Shown here piece after piece: positions 1 through 9,074 of a DNA stretch of 64,000 bases. Location of the stretch: assembly GCF_009796285.1 (NCBI RefSeq), contig NZ_CP047020.1, positions 3,410,001-3,474,000 on the forward strand, given 5' to 3'. This DNA comes from Streptomyces broussonetiae (GTDB lineage Bacteria > Actinomycetota > Actinomycetes > Streptomycetales > Streptomycetaceae). Numbering within the stretch: position 1 is the stretch's first letter; each line of letters starts with the position of its first letter. Both the position numbers and the translations under genes were made by a program. The notes under the pieces were generated by a model. It had not been told where the DNA came from. It saw nothing but the letters and a program-made list of their open reading frames with translations, and ran no database searches.

Positions 1-913
1 TGGTCGTCAGCTTCTGGCTGCCGGGCGGGACGGGTGTGGTGTCGTTGACGACGTAGGCCGCCGGGCCCGCGCCCTTGTCCGCGCTCCAGCCGCCGCCCTC
101 GTAGGCCACGATCCCGGTGGTCGTCCTGTCGTTGACGACGAGGGAGCCGCTGAAGGAGCCCTGGGCGCCCGCCGTCACGGTCGCCGTGTCCCCGGTCTGG
201 GTGTCCCCGGCCCGTCCGGCCAGCGTGACGGTCGCGCCCGGCGTGAAGTTGCTGCCGCTGACGGTGACACTGGCGCCCGGGTCGCCGGAGGCCGAACCCA
301 GCGAGATCGACCGGGTGTTGGCCGGGGTGCCGTCGCTCGCCGTGACGGTCTCGGAGACCGGGGCGGGCGGGTTGGTGACCGTGCAGGGGGTGTCCAGCTC
401 GAGGATGTAGCTGGTGTGGATGTTGTAGTCGCCGGGCGAGAGGGTGATCCGCCCGGGCTTGGTGACGGTGAACGTGCCGGTCATGGAGAAGGACGGGAAG
501 GCCGCCTTGCCCGGCACCGGCGGGTTCTTCTTGGGGCCCGCGACGGTGACGTCACCGGTCTGTGCGCCGCCGAGGGTCACCTTGCCGGTCGGGGTCATGA
601 TGTCGGCCGGCAGCGCGAGATCGGTGGGGTTGGCGGCGGCGGCCGTCACCACGGTGTACGTGACGGTGACGGTGTCGCCGACCTTGGGACTGGTGTTGTC
701 CACCGAGACACTGGCGGTGGTGTTGCCGTCGATCGGCGGCAGGCCCGCGACGGCGGGCGGGATGCAGTGCGTGGCGAAGTCCACGTTCGTGCCGGCGGCA
801 CCGGCCGGACAGGCCAGCGCACCGCCTGCGGTGACCGCGAGCGCGGTCGCCCCGAACAGTGAGATCCAGCGCCACCGTGGGGATCTTCGTGATCTTGGGG
901 GTGTGGCACCCAT
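1..913 (-). CDS. Secreted beta-rich surface protein, C-terminus outside window
   Basis: The window opens inside this gene, so 304 codons are visible and the C-terminus is missing. The ATG at 913 follows an AGGAGGGGG ribosome binding site by four bases. The N-terminus is a Sec signal peptide: a basic stretch (SRRSPRWR) followed by a hydrophobic segment to about residue 40. The remainder is rich in Thr, Val, Gly and Ser. It contains immunoglobulin-like stretches such as GASVTVSGSNFTPGATVTL, which resemble TIG/IPT or neocarzinostatin-like beta-sandwich modules. No catalytic motif is visible. A second secreted protein gene lies upstream on the same strand, and a long hairpin separates the two. 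Role inferred only: extracellular or wall-associated. Confidence 0.7.
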   Translation of the reverse strand, partial: MGATPPRSRRSPRWRWISLFGATALAVTAGGALACPAGAAGTNVDFATHCIPPAVAGLPPIDGNTTASVSVDNTSPKVGDTVTVTYTVVTAAAANPTDLALPADIMTPTGKVTLGGAQTGDVTVAGPKKNPPVPGKAAFPSFSMTGTFTVTKPGRITLSPGDYNIHTSYILELDTPCTVTNPPAPVSETVTASDGTPANTRSISLGSASGDPGASVTVSGSNFTPGATVTLAGRAGDTQTGDTATVTAGAQGSFSGSLVVNDRTTTGIVAYEGGGWSADKGAGPAAYVVNDTTPVPPGSQKLTT

Positions 914-1001
914 GGGGCCCCCTCCTGAGGGTTGCGGGCGCAGCGGCTCGACTGCGCCGACAGGGGGCATTGATGTGGAGCGGAGGTGAGAAGTCAATGG
1001 A

Positions 1002-1043
1002 GATGCCGCAGAAATCTGACGGATCATCAGTTTCTGCGGCATC
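1002..1043. terminator. Long inverted repeat between two secreted-protein genes
   Basis: GATGCCGCAGAAA at 1002-1014 is exactly complementary to TTTCTGCGGCATC at 1031-1043. The intervening bases continue pairing as CTGA/TCAG around CGGATCA. The result is a stem of about 17 bp with one bulge. It lies downstream of the gene ending at 1101 and about 90 bp upstream of the start at 913. It could terminate the upstream gene or act as an operator for the downstream one. There is no U-tract, as is common in high-GC actinomycetes. Confidence 0.5.
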
Positions 1044-1100
1044 CATGGTTCTACCGGACCGAACCGGAACAGATCGCTCAGTTCACGGGCGCCGGCGGGC

Positions 1101-1577
1101 TCAGTCGAAGACGAAGGGGCCGGGCGACTGCGGGCCGGTCGCCGTACAGGTCACGGTGACCCCGAAGATCACCATCTTGAGCGAGCCGCCATTGGCGTCC
1201 AGGCTGTCACCGGAGGCGACGGTACCGGGGAGCGGGCCGACGCTGACCGAGTCGCCGGCGTTCATGGCGGGGTTCTTGGTGCCGCTGAAGACGACCGAAC
1301 CGCCGCCGGCCTTGGCCATGGTGAGGGTGGAGCTGATGGAGTCCTGCGCCACCGCGACCGGCGCGGTGATGGCGGAGGAGGTGAGGGTGATGGTGGCCGA
1401 GGTGCCGCTCTGGGTGGCGGTGAGCGTGGCCGAACCGCCGCCGAAGATGCCGCAGCTCGCGGTGATGGTCGCCGACTGTGGGGTGACGGCGGCCGCGGAG
1501 GGTGCGAAGGCGAGACCGGTGACCGCGAGGGCCCCGGCGGCCAGTGCCGCACCCATTGCCGTGCGCTTGCCTCTCAT
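1101..1577 (-). CDS. Small secreted protein of unknown function
   Basis: A 158-residue protein starting at MRGKRTAMG (ATG at 1577), with an AGGGAAG element about 10 bases upstream. An in-frame upstream start at 1667 would put 30 unrelated residues before the signal peptide, so it was not chosen. Residues 1-30 form a typical signal peptide ending in APSAAA. The mature part is Thr/Ser/Gly-rich with alternating polar and hydrophobic residues, which suggests an all-beta fold. One Cys lies near its start (TASCGIFGGGS) and one near its end (VTVTCTATG), and these may form a disulfide. No enzyme motif is visible. The neighbour ending at 913 is also exported. Confidence 0.65.
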   Translation of the reverse strand: MRGKRTAMGAALAAGALAVTGLAFAPSAAAVTPQSATITASCGIFGGGSATLTATQSGTSATITLTSSAITAPVAVAQDSISSTLTMAKAGGGSVVFSGTKNPAMNAGDSVSVGPLPGTVASGDSLDANGGSLKMVIFGVTVTCTATGPQSPGPFVFD

Positions 1578-1746
1578 GGGGATCCGCTTCCCTTCCCTGG
1601 TGGGGAGTGCCATGTGGGGGGCCGACGGACGAAGAGGCCCGAGCAGGCGGGTGCGGGCACACTGCACGGCGGTGCGGATCTGACGGTCCGTCGGGAAGGT
1701 ACGGCTCCATTGATGCGCAAGGGCAGGAACCGAACAAGGTTGAATT

Positions 1747-1770
1747 CCAGCCGACCTTCCGGTCGGCTGG
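1747..1770. terminator. Perfect 10-bp hairpin, probable terminator
   Basis: CCAGCCGACC at 1747-1756 pairs perfectly with GGTCGGCTGG at 1761-1770 across a TTCC loop. It sits 12 bases past the stop of the leftward gene ending at 1782, so it is well placed as its transcription terminator. No T-run follows. Confidence 0.55.
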
Positions 1771-1781
1771 ACAACGGGAGT

Positions 1782-2135
1782 TCAGCCCGCGGAGACGGTG
1801 CGCCGGACCTCGCCGTCCAGCCCGGCGAGCAGGACCGGCGTTCGGGGTCCGCCGAGGTCGGACACGGCGTCGAGGTCCTGCGCCGACACGGACTCCGCCT
1901 CGCTCACGACGGCCGCCGCCTCCAGCGACGTGGCACCGGACGCCACGGCCATCGCGACAGCCGTCCGCAGCGCGCTCAGCCTGAGCGAGGCCAGCTCCAC
2001 CGTCCCGGCGACATACGTACGCCCCGTCTCGTCCCGTACGGCCGCACCCTCGGGCACACCGTTGCGGGCCCGCGCGGAACGGGCCAGGGTGACGATCTTG
2101 CGGTCCTCGGGGTCAAGCGCGTTGGTCTCGGTCAT
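1782..2135 (-). CDS. Cytidine deaminase-like protein lacking zinc ligands
   Basis: 117 residues from MTETNALDPED; the ORF extends nine codons further but this Met fits the family better. The order of elements (an early R-x-RNGVPEGAAVRDETG strand-turn-strand and an ATSLEAAAVV segment) resembles the cytidine/deoxycytidylate deaminase fold annotated next to this gene cluster in Streptomyces. The catalytic H/C-A-E and P-C-x-x-C zinc motifs are absent; there is no Cys in the protein. If it belongs to the fold it cannot be a normal zinc-dependent deaminase, so a structural or regulatory role, or degeneration, is more likely. The family call rests on general pattern and context. Confidence 0.5.
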   Translation of the reverse strand: MTETNALDPEDRKIVTLARSARARNGVPEGAAVRDETGRTYVAGTVELASLRLSALRTAVAMAVASGATSLEAAAVVSEAESVSAQDLDAVSDLGGPRTPVLLAGLDGEVRRTVSAG

Positions 2136-2163
2136 GCCCCGAGCATACGAAGACCGGGCCACG

Positions 2164-3123
2164 TCACCCCGCCACGGGGTACATCGCGCCCCGCCGTCCC
2201 TCCGGAGAGGCCAGCCACTCCAGCTTCTCGGCGGTGTTCGCCTCGTCCAGCGGAGTGTGCAGCACGATCATCAGATCGGGCCGGGCCGGCACCTTCATCG
2301 CCGTCGACTCCACCACCAGCAGCCCGGCCAGCGGATGCTCCAGCTCCTTGCGGATCTGCCCCTGGTCCTCGATGTCCCGCTCGGCCCACAGCCGGACGAA
2401 CTCGGGGCTGCGCGCCGACGCCTCGGCGAGCACCTCCTGGAACCCCTCGTCGTCCGGCCGCGCCGCACACGCGGCCCGGAACTGCGCCACGACCGTGCGC
2501 GCGTTCCGCTCCCAGCTGTGGCTGCGCGACCGGTACAGCGGGTCGACGAAGAAGTCGATGAGGCAGTTCTGTGTGACGTCCGACCGCATGCCGAGCACGA
2601 TCGCGGCCGCGTCGTTGTACATCACGCAGTTGTAGTACAGGTCCATGATGTGCGCCGGGTACGGCATCCAGGTGTCGATCAGCCGTCGCAGTCCGTCGCA
2701 CATGTCCCGTTTCTGCGGCACCACTTCGGGCGTCGGCGGGTTCATCTCGGCCAGCAGATACAGGTGCCGGCGCTCGGCGTCGCTCAGCCGCAGCACCCGG
2801 GCCACGGCGTCGAGCACCGACGGCGAGACGGAGATCTCCCGCCCCTGCTCCAGCCACTGGTACCAGGAGGCGCCCACCCCGGCCAGCACGGCGACCTCCT
2901 CCCGGCGCAGCCCCGGCGTACGGCGCCGGCCGCCACCGGCCGGCAGTCCGGCCTCCTCGGGGCTGACCCGGGCCCGCCGGCTCATCAGGAACTCGCGCAG
3001 TTCGTTGCGCCGTTCACTCTTCGTCGCCCCCGCAGCAGGCACGTACCGCTCCTCCCCCGTCGTGTCCGACGGCCCCGCCGTGTCCGACGTCCCCGCCGTG
3101 TCTGGTGGTGCCACCACCACCAT
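2164..3123 (-). CDS. XRE/MmyB-type helix-turn-helix regulator
   Basis: 319 residues from the ATG at 3123 (MVVVAPPD), with GGGAG upstream. Longer in-frame starts would run through the divergent transporter's promoter. After a flexible Thr/Asp-rich N-terminus, residues of about 30-90 form an XRE-type HTH (GLRREEVAVLAGVGASWYQWLEQGR is its centre). This is followed by the long C-terminal MmyB-like ligand-binding domain, recognisable from RLIDTWMPYPAHIMD, DAAAIVLG and a tail ending in LEWLASPEG. Such proteins in Streptomyces often control a neighbouring transporter or short-chain dehydrogenase. Here the divergent MFS exporter starts 47 bp away and is the probable target. Confidence 0.85.
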   Translation of the reverse strand: MVVVAPPDTAGTSDTAGPSDTTGEERYVPAAGATKSERRNELREFLMSRRARVSPEEAGLPAGGGRRRTPGLRREEVAVLAGVGASWYQWLEQGREISVSPSVLDAVARVLRLSDAERRHLYLLAEMNPPTPEVVPQKRDMCDGLRRLIDTWMPYPAHIMDLYYNCVMYNDAAAIVLGMRSDVTQNCLIDFFVDPLYRSRSHSWERNARTVVAQFRAACAARPDDEGFQEVLAEASARSPEFVRLWAERDIEDQGQIRKELEHPLAGLLVVESTAMKVPARPDLMIVLHTPLDEANTAEKLEWLASPEGRRGAMYPVAG

Positions 3124-3169
3124 AAGTTCCGACTCCCCACCGGTATTCCGGCTGCCCGAAGCTCGGGAC

Positions 3170-4600
3170 ATGGCGATCGACACCACCACCCCACCGACCA
3201 CCTCCACGGGCACACCGTTCGACAGTCCCCGGCCGCCCCGGTTGTCGACGCGTGACAAGCTCGTCCTGTTCGTGCTGTGCGCGGCCCAGTTCGTGGTCGC
3301 GCTGGACTTCTCCGTCCTGAACGTGGCCCTGCCCGCACTCGGCACCGACCTCGGTATGAGCCGCTCGGCCCTGCAGTGGGCGGTCACCGCGTTCGCGCTG
3401 CCCTCCGGCGGCTTCCTGCTCCTCTTCGGGCGGATCGGCGACCTGTTCGGCCGCCGGAAGCTGTTCCTGGCCGGCCTGGCCCTGTTCGGCGCGGCCTCGC
3501 TGCTGGCGACCCTGGCCTGGGACCCGGCGTCCTTCCTCGCCGGGCGGGCGCTTCAGGGGCTCGGCGCGGCGGCGATCGTACCGACCGGCATGTCCCTGCT
3601 GACCACCACCTTCCCGGAGGGCCCGGCCCGCGACCGCGCCCTCGGCATCTCCGGCACGCTGCTGTCGCTGGGCTTCACCGTGGGCATGGTCGCGGGCGGT
3701 GTGCTGACGGACGCGTTCGGCTGGCGCTCCACGATGGCCCTGCTGTCGGTGTTCGTGCTGATCGTGCTGCCGCCGGCCCCGGGCCTGCTGCCGGAGTCGC
3801 GCACCCCTGAGCGCCCGCGCCTGGACGTGCCCGGCGCGGTTACCGTCACCACCGGTCTGCTCTCCCTGATCTACGCCCTGTCCACGGCCGCCGACCACGG
3901 CTTCGGCCGCCCCGACGTCATCACGGCACTGGTCGCCGGGCTGCTCCTGCTGGCCGCGTTCACGGTCGTCGAGTCCCGTACGGCCGCCCCGCTCGTCTCG
4001 CTGCCGATGCTGCGCCGCCGCACCGTGGCATGGGGCAACATCGGCGGCCTGGTCACCTTCTCGATGATGTCGACGGTGGTCTTCGTCCTGACCCTGTACT
4101 TCCAGGACGTCCTGCACCTGTCGGCGTTCGAGACGGGCCTGGTCTTCGGCGTCCAGGGCGTGCTGTCGGCCGTCGCCGGGTCGCTCGCGGCGAAGGTGAT
4201 CGGGCGCTTCGGCGCCCGCCGCACCCTGGTCGCCTCGCTGACCGGCCAGGGCGCGCTGATCGCGACCCTGCTCCTGCTGAACTCCCACGTCTGGTCGGTG
4301 TGGCTCGCCACCGCGGCCGTGTCCCTGGCCAGCATGTGCCACCTGGGCGCGATCGTCTCGTACGGCCTGACCGTCACCTCCGGTGTCCCGGACGAGGAGC
4401 AGGGCCTGGCCACCGGTCTGGTGACCTCCACCCAGCAGGTCGGCCTCACGGTCGGCATCCCGCTGCTGGGCGTGCTGGCCACCACCTCCCACGACCTGCT
4501 GGCCGGCGTCCACACGGTCCTCGCCCTGGACGCGGCGATCGTCCTCGTCGCCGCCGTCCTCGTCGGGCTGGGTCTGCGCCGGGGTCAGTCCAGGGTCTGA
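3170..4600 (+). CDS. MFS drug-efflux transporter, DHA2 type (14 TM)
   Basis: 476 residues from ATG 3170 (MAIDTTTPPTT). Multiple hydrophobic segments span the protein. The family signatures are the TM1 start LDFSVLNVALPALGTDLG, the loop 2-3 motif GRIGDLFGRRK and the DHA2-style long central region. It is likely a proton-driven exporter of a toxic compound in the cytoplasmic membrane. It is divergent from the XRE/MmyB regulator (ends at 3123), a classic regulator-exporter arrangement. The 3' end overlaps the convergent S66 peptidase gene by 16 bp. Substrate cannot be read from the sequence. Confidence 0.88.
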   Translation: MAIDTTTPPTTSTGTPFDSPRPPRLSTRDKLVLFVLCAAQFVVALDFSVLNVALPALGTDLGMSRSALQWAVTAFALPSGGFLLLFGRIGDLFGRRKLFLAGLALFGAASLLATLAWDPASFLAGRALQGLGAAAIVPTGMSLLTTTFPEGPARDRALGISGTLLSLGFTVGMVAGGVLTDAFGWRSTMALLSVFVLIVLPPAPGLLPESRTPERPRLDVPGAVTVTTGLLSLIYALSTAADHGFGRPDVITALVAGLLLLAAFTVVESRTAAPLVSLPMLRRRTVAWGNIGGLVTFSMMSTVVFVLTLYFQDVLHLSAFETGLVFGVQGVLSAVAGSLAAKVIGRFGARRTLVASLTGQGALIATLLLLNSHVWSVWLATAAVSLASMCHLGAIVSYGLTVTSGVPDEEQGLATGLVTSTQQVGLTVGIPLLGVLATTSHDLLAGVHTVLALDAAIVLVAAVLVGLGLRRGQSRV

Positions 4601-5604
4601 ACGATCTCGCTGCGCGCGGCCGTGTGCACCACACGGCCGCGCGCGCCGTTGACCAGCGGAAGGTAGGGCGGGACATGCCCGCACTCGACGTCGGCGACGA
4701 TCGGCACGCCGAGCGGGCCGAGCGCGTCGAGCACGGCCTCGTGCTGGGTGAGGGTGCTGCTGTCGGGGGCGTGGGTGCGGCCCACGAGGACGGCCGCCGC
4801 GCGGTCGAAGAACCCGGCGAGGCGCAGGCCGTGCAGGTGCCGGCCGATGATGAACGCGTTGTCCTCGCACGCCTCGACGTAGACGAGCAGCGGCTCGTCC
4901 CCGGCGAAGCGCGAGGTGTCGAGGTACGGGCTGCCGGTGAGCGGGCCGATGGTCTCGATGCACCCGCCGATGAGCCGCCCCTCGACGTCCACGTCCCCGT
5001 CCCCGTCGAGCCGGGTCCAGCCGCCCTCGGCGTCCAGGGTGAGGTCACGGATCCGAGGGTTGCGGACCCAGTCGTCCCAGCGGGCGGCGCGGTACCGCCC
5101 GGGCGGGGTCTGGGTGAACGGCTCCTTCTGCGGCGCGGCCACGATGTCCAGCCAGGACGTCAGGCCCTCGGGAGTCCGGTACGGGGTCTCCATGAGGTTG
5201 TTGCCGTGCACGGTCGCGACACCGGTGAGCAGGGTCAGCGGAGTCAACAGGGTCGACATGTCCGAGTAGCCGACCACCCAGGTCGGCTCGGCCTGCCCGA
5301 TCGCCTCGAAGTCGAGCAGCGGCAGCAGGTCGATGGACATCTCCCCGCCCCACGGCGGCACCACGGCCCGGATCGTGGGATCGGTGAGCATGCCGGTGAG
5401 TTCGGCGGCGCGTTCGGCGGCCGGGGCGCTCAGGTGCCCCGAGCCGTCCATGCACCGGCCGACGACCACCTCGTAGCCCCGTGCCTCGAGGTCGCGCACC
5501 GCCAGGTCGAGCCGGCCGCGCAGATCCTCGGCCACCCCGCTCGACGGGGAGGTCACACCGACACGGTCACCGGGGCGCAGGGGGCGCGGATATCTGAGGG
5601 TCAT
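4585..5604 (-). CDS. S66 family LD-carboxypeptidase / MccF-like peptidase
   Basis: 339 residues from ATG 5604 (MTLRYPRPLRPGD). The N-terminal GDRVGVTSPSSG, the nucleophile elbow WVVGYSDMSTLL (catalytic Ser) and the acidic/His pair in LVYVEACEDN and VECGHVPPYLPL match the Ser-Glu-His triad of peptidase family S66. The family includes murein tetrapeptide LD-carboxypeptidases and MccF-type self-immunity peptidases that hydrolyse microcin C-like nucleotide-peptides. It has no signal peptide, so it is cytoplasmic. That fits both peptidoglycan recycling and detoxification. It is convergent with the exporter gene. Confidence 0.8.
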   Translation of the reverse strand: MTLRYPRPLRPGDRVGVTSPSSGVAEDLRGRLDLAVRDLEARGYEVVVGRCMDGSGHLSAPAAERAAELTGMLTDPTIRAVVPPWGGEMSIDLLPLLDFEAIGQAEPTWVVGYSDMSTLLTPLTLLTGVATVHGNNLMETPYRTPEGLTSWLDIVAAPQKEPFTQTPPGRYRAARWDDWVRNPRIRDLTLDAEGGWTRLDGDGDVDVEGRLIGGCIETIGPLTGSPYLDTSRFAGDEPLLVYVEACEDNAFIIGRHLHGLRLAGFFDRAAAVLVGRTHAPDSSTLTQHEAVLDALGPLGVPIVADVECGHVPPYLPLVNGARGRVVHTAARSEIVQTLD

Positions 5605-5665
5605 AGGAACATCCGACCCCGCACCGGCCGCCCCCGACAAGGGAATTACGGCCGGTCCCACGGCC

Positions 5666-6025
5666 TCAGGGCCGGTCCAGCCGCAGCCGCTCCGCCCTCG
5701 GCAGACCCGCGACGACGAGGTCGTACGAGTCCTCGATCAGCTCCCGGACCAGCCGCGCCGGCAGACCGCCGTCCACCGTGACGGTGTTCCAGTGCCGCTT
5801 GTTCATGTGCCAGCCGGGGACGATCAGGCCCTCGTACTCGCCGCGCAGCCGGACGGCGTCCTCCGGGTCGCACTTGAGGTTGACCGTCAGGGGCTGCGCG
5901 CCCAGGTGCGTCAGGGCGAACATCTTGCCCAGCACCCGGAAGACCGAGGTCTCCGGGCTGAACGGGAAGTCCTCCACCGACGCGTTGAAGGACAGGCAGA
6001 AGGCGCGCAGCTCCTTGGGGGTCAC
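5666..6025 (-). CDS. MmcQ/YjbR family protein
   Basis: 119 residues, full length for the MmcQ/YjbR (DUF419) family. Hallmarks include the FPFSPETSVFRVLGKMFAL strand region, LKCDPEDAVRLR, and GWHMNKRHWNTV followed by the LIEDSYDLVVAGLP helix. Members adopt a double-wing CyaY-like fold and are described as DNA-binding-like, but no precise function is established. The ATG overlaps the stop of the upstream CNNM/CorC gene by four bases, so the two are probably translationally coupled. Confidence 0.85.
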   Translation of the reverse strand: MTPKELRAFCLSFNASVEDFPFSPETSVFRVLGKMFALTHLGAQPLTVNLKCDPEDAVRLRGEYEGLIVPGWHMNKRHWNTVTVDGGLPARLVRELIEDSYDLVVAGLPRAERLRLDRP

Positions 6026-7308
6026 TCGGCTCGCTCCTTCTCGGCGGGTTCCACCAGGACGGTGACGATCTTGTTCCGGCGGCCGGCCGCGGCCTCCGCG
6101 GTCAGCTTCAGGCGGCGTTCGTCGGGCAGTTCGACCTCGGCGGACGCACCCGCGATGGGCACCCGGCCGAGGGCCTTGGCGAGCAGGCCGCCGACGGTCT
6201 CCACGTCCTCGTCGTCGTACTCCTCCAGGCCGTACAGCTCGCCGAGGTCGGTGATGTCGAGGCGGGCGGTGACCCGGTAGCGGTCGTCGCCCAGGTCCTC
6301 CACGGGCGGCAGTTCGCGGTCGTACTCGTCGGTGATCTCGCCGACGATCTCCTCGAGGATGTCCTCGATGGTGACGATGCCGGCGGTGCCGCCGTACTCG
6401 TCGATGACGACGGCGACGTGGTTGCGGTCCTTCTGCATCTCGCGCAGCAGGTCGCCGGCGTTCTTGGTGTCGGGCACGAAGACGGCGGGCCGCATGGCGG
6501 TCGACACCAGGTCGCTCTCGGCGTCGCGGTTGATGTGCGTCTTGCGGACCAGGTCCTTGAGATACACGATCCCGACGATGTCGTCCTCGCCCTCGCCGGT
6601 GACCGGTATCCGGGAGAACCCGGAGCGCAGGGCGAGGGTGAGGGCCTGCCGGATGGTCTTGAAGCGCTCGATGGTGACCAGGTCGGTCCTCGGCACCATC
6701 ACCTCACGCACGAGCGTGTCGCCGAGTTCGAAGACCGAGTGCACCATCCGGCGCTCCTCGTCCTCGATCAGCGACTCCTTCTCGGCGAGGTCGACCAGCG
6801 CGCGCAGCTCCGCCTCGGAGGCGAACGGGCCGCGCCTGAAGCCCTTGCCGGGCGTGAGCGCGTTACCGATGAGGATGAGCAGCGAGGGGATCGGGCCCAT
6901 GATCCGGGCGAGCGGCAGCAGGACATACGCCGCCACGGTCGCGGTGTTGAGGGGATGCTGGCGGCCGATGGTGCGCGGGGAGACGCCGACGGCGACGTAC
7001 GACACCAGCACCATGACCCCGATGGCGACCAGCAGCGCCTGCCAGGTGGCGGTGAACTCCTCGAGGCAGGCGTAGGTCACCAGGGCCGCGGCCGCCATCT
7101 CGCAGGCGACGCGGACCAGCAGGGCCACATTCAGATAGCGGGTCGGGTCGGCGGCGATCTGCGCGAGCCTGGCGCTGCCGCGCCGGCCGGACTTGACGGC
7201 CTCCTCGGCACGGAAGCTGGAGACCCGCGCAAGGCCCGCCTCCGCGCAGGCGGCGAGCCAGGCGACGACGACCAGCGCGATCGCGCCGATCACGATCTGC
7301 GGAGACAT
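6022..7308 (-). CDS. CNNM/CorC-type membrane protein with CBS pair
   Basis: 428 residues. The first ~140 residues contain the CNNM (DUF21) transmembrane domain with several hydrophobic helices (IVIGAIALVVVAWLAACAEA and later segments). A tandem CBS pair follows (VREVMVPRTDLVTIERF; VVIDEYGGTAGIVTIEDILEEIVGEI). The C-terminus is the CorC_HlyC domain (YRVTARLDITDLGELYG). Bacterial relatives act as Mg2+/Co2+ exporters; some are annotated as hemolysins. In Streptomyces this gene follows ybeY and phoH, as it does here. It lies 16 bp downstream of ybeY and is probably in the same transcript. Confidence 0.9.
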   Translation of the reverse strand: MSPQIVIGAIALVVVAWLAACAEAGLARVSSFRAEEAVKSGRRGSARLAQIAADPTRYLNVALLVRVACEMAAAALVTYACLEEFTATWQALLVAIGVMVLVSYVAVGVSPRTIGRQHPLNTATVAAYVLLPLARIMGPIPSLLILIGNALTPGKGFRRGPFASEAELRALVDLAEKESLIEDEERRMVHSVFELGDTLVREVMVPRTDLVTIERFKTIRQALTLALRSGFSRIPVTGEGEDDIVGIVYLKDLVRKTHINRDAESDLVSTAMRPAVFVPDTKNAGDLLREMQKDRNHVAVVIDEYGGTAGIVTIEDILEEIVGEITDEYDRELPPVEDLGDDRYRVTARLDITDLGELYGLEEYDDEDVETVGGLLAKALGRVPIAGASAEVELPDERRLKLTAEAAAGRRNKIVTVLVEPAEKERAE

Positions 7309-7324
7309 GGCAGGACCGGCCCGC

Positions 7325-7822
7325 CTACGAGACGGTCGGTGCCGGCGAGGGGCCGGTCAGCCCCTGCTCGGCCCGCCAGCCGTCCACGATGGCGGCCTGG
7401 AGCCCGAACATCTCGGCCTTCTCGTCGGGCTCCTCGTGGTCGTAGCCGAGCAGGTGCAGCACCCCGTGGACGGTGAGCAGCTGAAGCTCCTCGTCCATGG
7501 AGTGCTGCGTCGGGGCTTCCGTCCCCTGCTTGGCGGCGACCTCCGGGCACAGCACGATGTCGCCGAGCAGCCCCTGCGGCGGCTCGTCGTCGTCCTTGGA
7601 CGGCGGGCGCAGCTCGTCCATCGGGAACGACATGACATCGGTCGGCCCGGGCAGGTCCATCCACTGGATGTGCAGCTGCTCCATGGCGTCGGCGTCCACG
7701 ACGATCACCGAGAGTTCGGAGAGCGGGTGGATGCGCATCCGCGCGAGCGCGTAGCGGGCGATGTCGAGGATCGCCTGCTCGTCGACCTCGGTTCCGGATT
7801 CGTTGTTGACGTCGATCGACAT
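7325..7822 (-). CDS. ybeY: Endoribonuclease YbeY
   Basis: 165 residues. The zinc-binding signature [11 protein letters not shown] lies near residue 120 with the downstream acidic run [10 protein letters not shown]; the preceding [12 protein letters not shown] segment is also conserved. YbeY is a single-strand-specific metallo-endoribonuclease involved in 16S rRNA 3'-end maturation and 70S ribosome quality control. It is immediately downstream (12 bp) of phoH and upstream of the CNNM/CorC gene, the usual actinobacterial arrangement. Confidence 0.95.
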   Translation of the reverse strand: MSIDVNNESGTEVDEQAILDIARYALARMRIHPLSELSVIVVDADAMEQLHIQWMDLPGPTDVMSFPMDELRPPSKDDDEPPQGLLGDIVLCPEVAAKQGTEAPTQHSMDEELQLLTVHGVLHLLGYDHEEPDEKAEMFGLQAAIVDGWRAEQGLTGPSPAPTVS

Positions 7823-7834
7823 GGTCGTGCTGGT

Positions 7835-8914
<1,080 letters not shown>

Positions 8915-9004
8915 GGGCCGGCGCTGAAGGCCTGCGCTTCCTCCTCGTCACGGCCGCCTGGCTGAGGGCGGCCTCGCGGTTCCAGGGTACGACGGTGGGA
9001 TGAC

Positions 9005-9019
9005 AAGCCCGTAGGGCTT
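9005..9019. terminator. Short hairpin between kinase gene and phoH
   Basis: AAGCCC (9005-9010) and GGGCTT (9014-9019) form a 6-bp stem with a GTA loop in the 160-bp gap between the leftward kinase gene and phoH. It is placed to terminate the glucarate operon, although the T-run is on the plus-strand side. I see no other feature in this gap. Confidence 0.35.
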
Positions 9020-9074
9020 TTCACAGGCCTGCACAGCATGCCTGCCCGGCATGCGGCAGACCTGCCCGTCCCCG

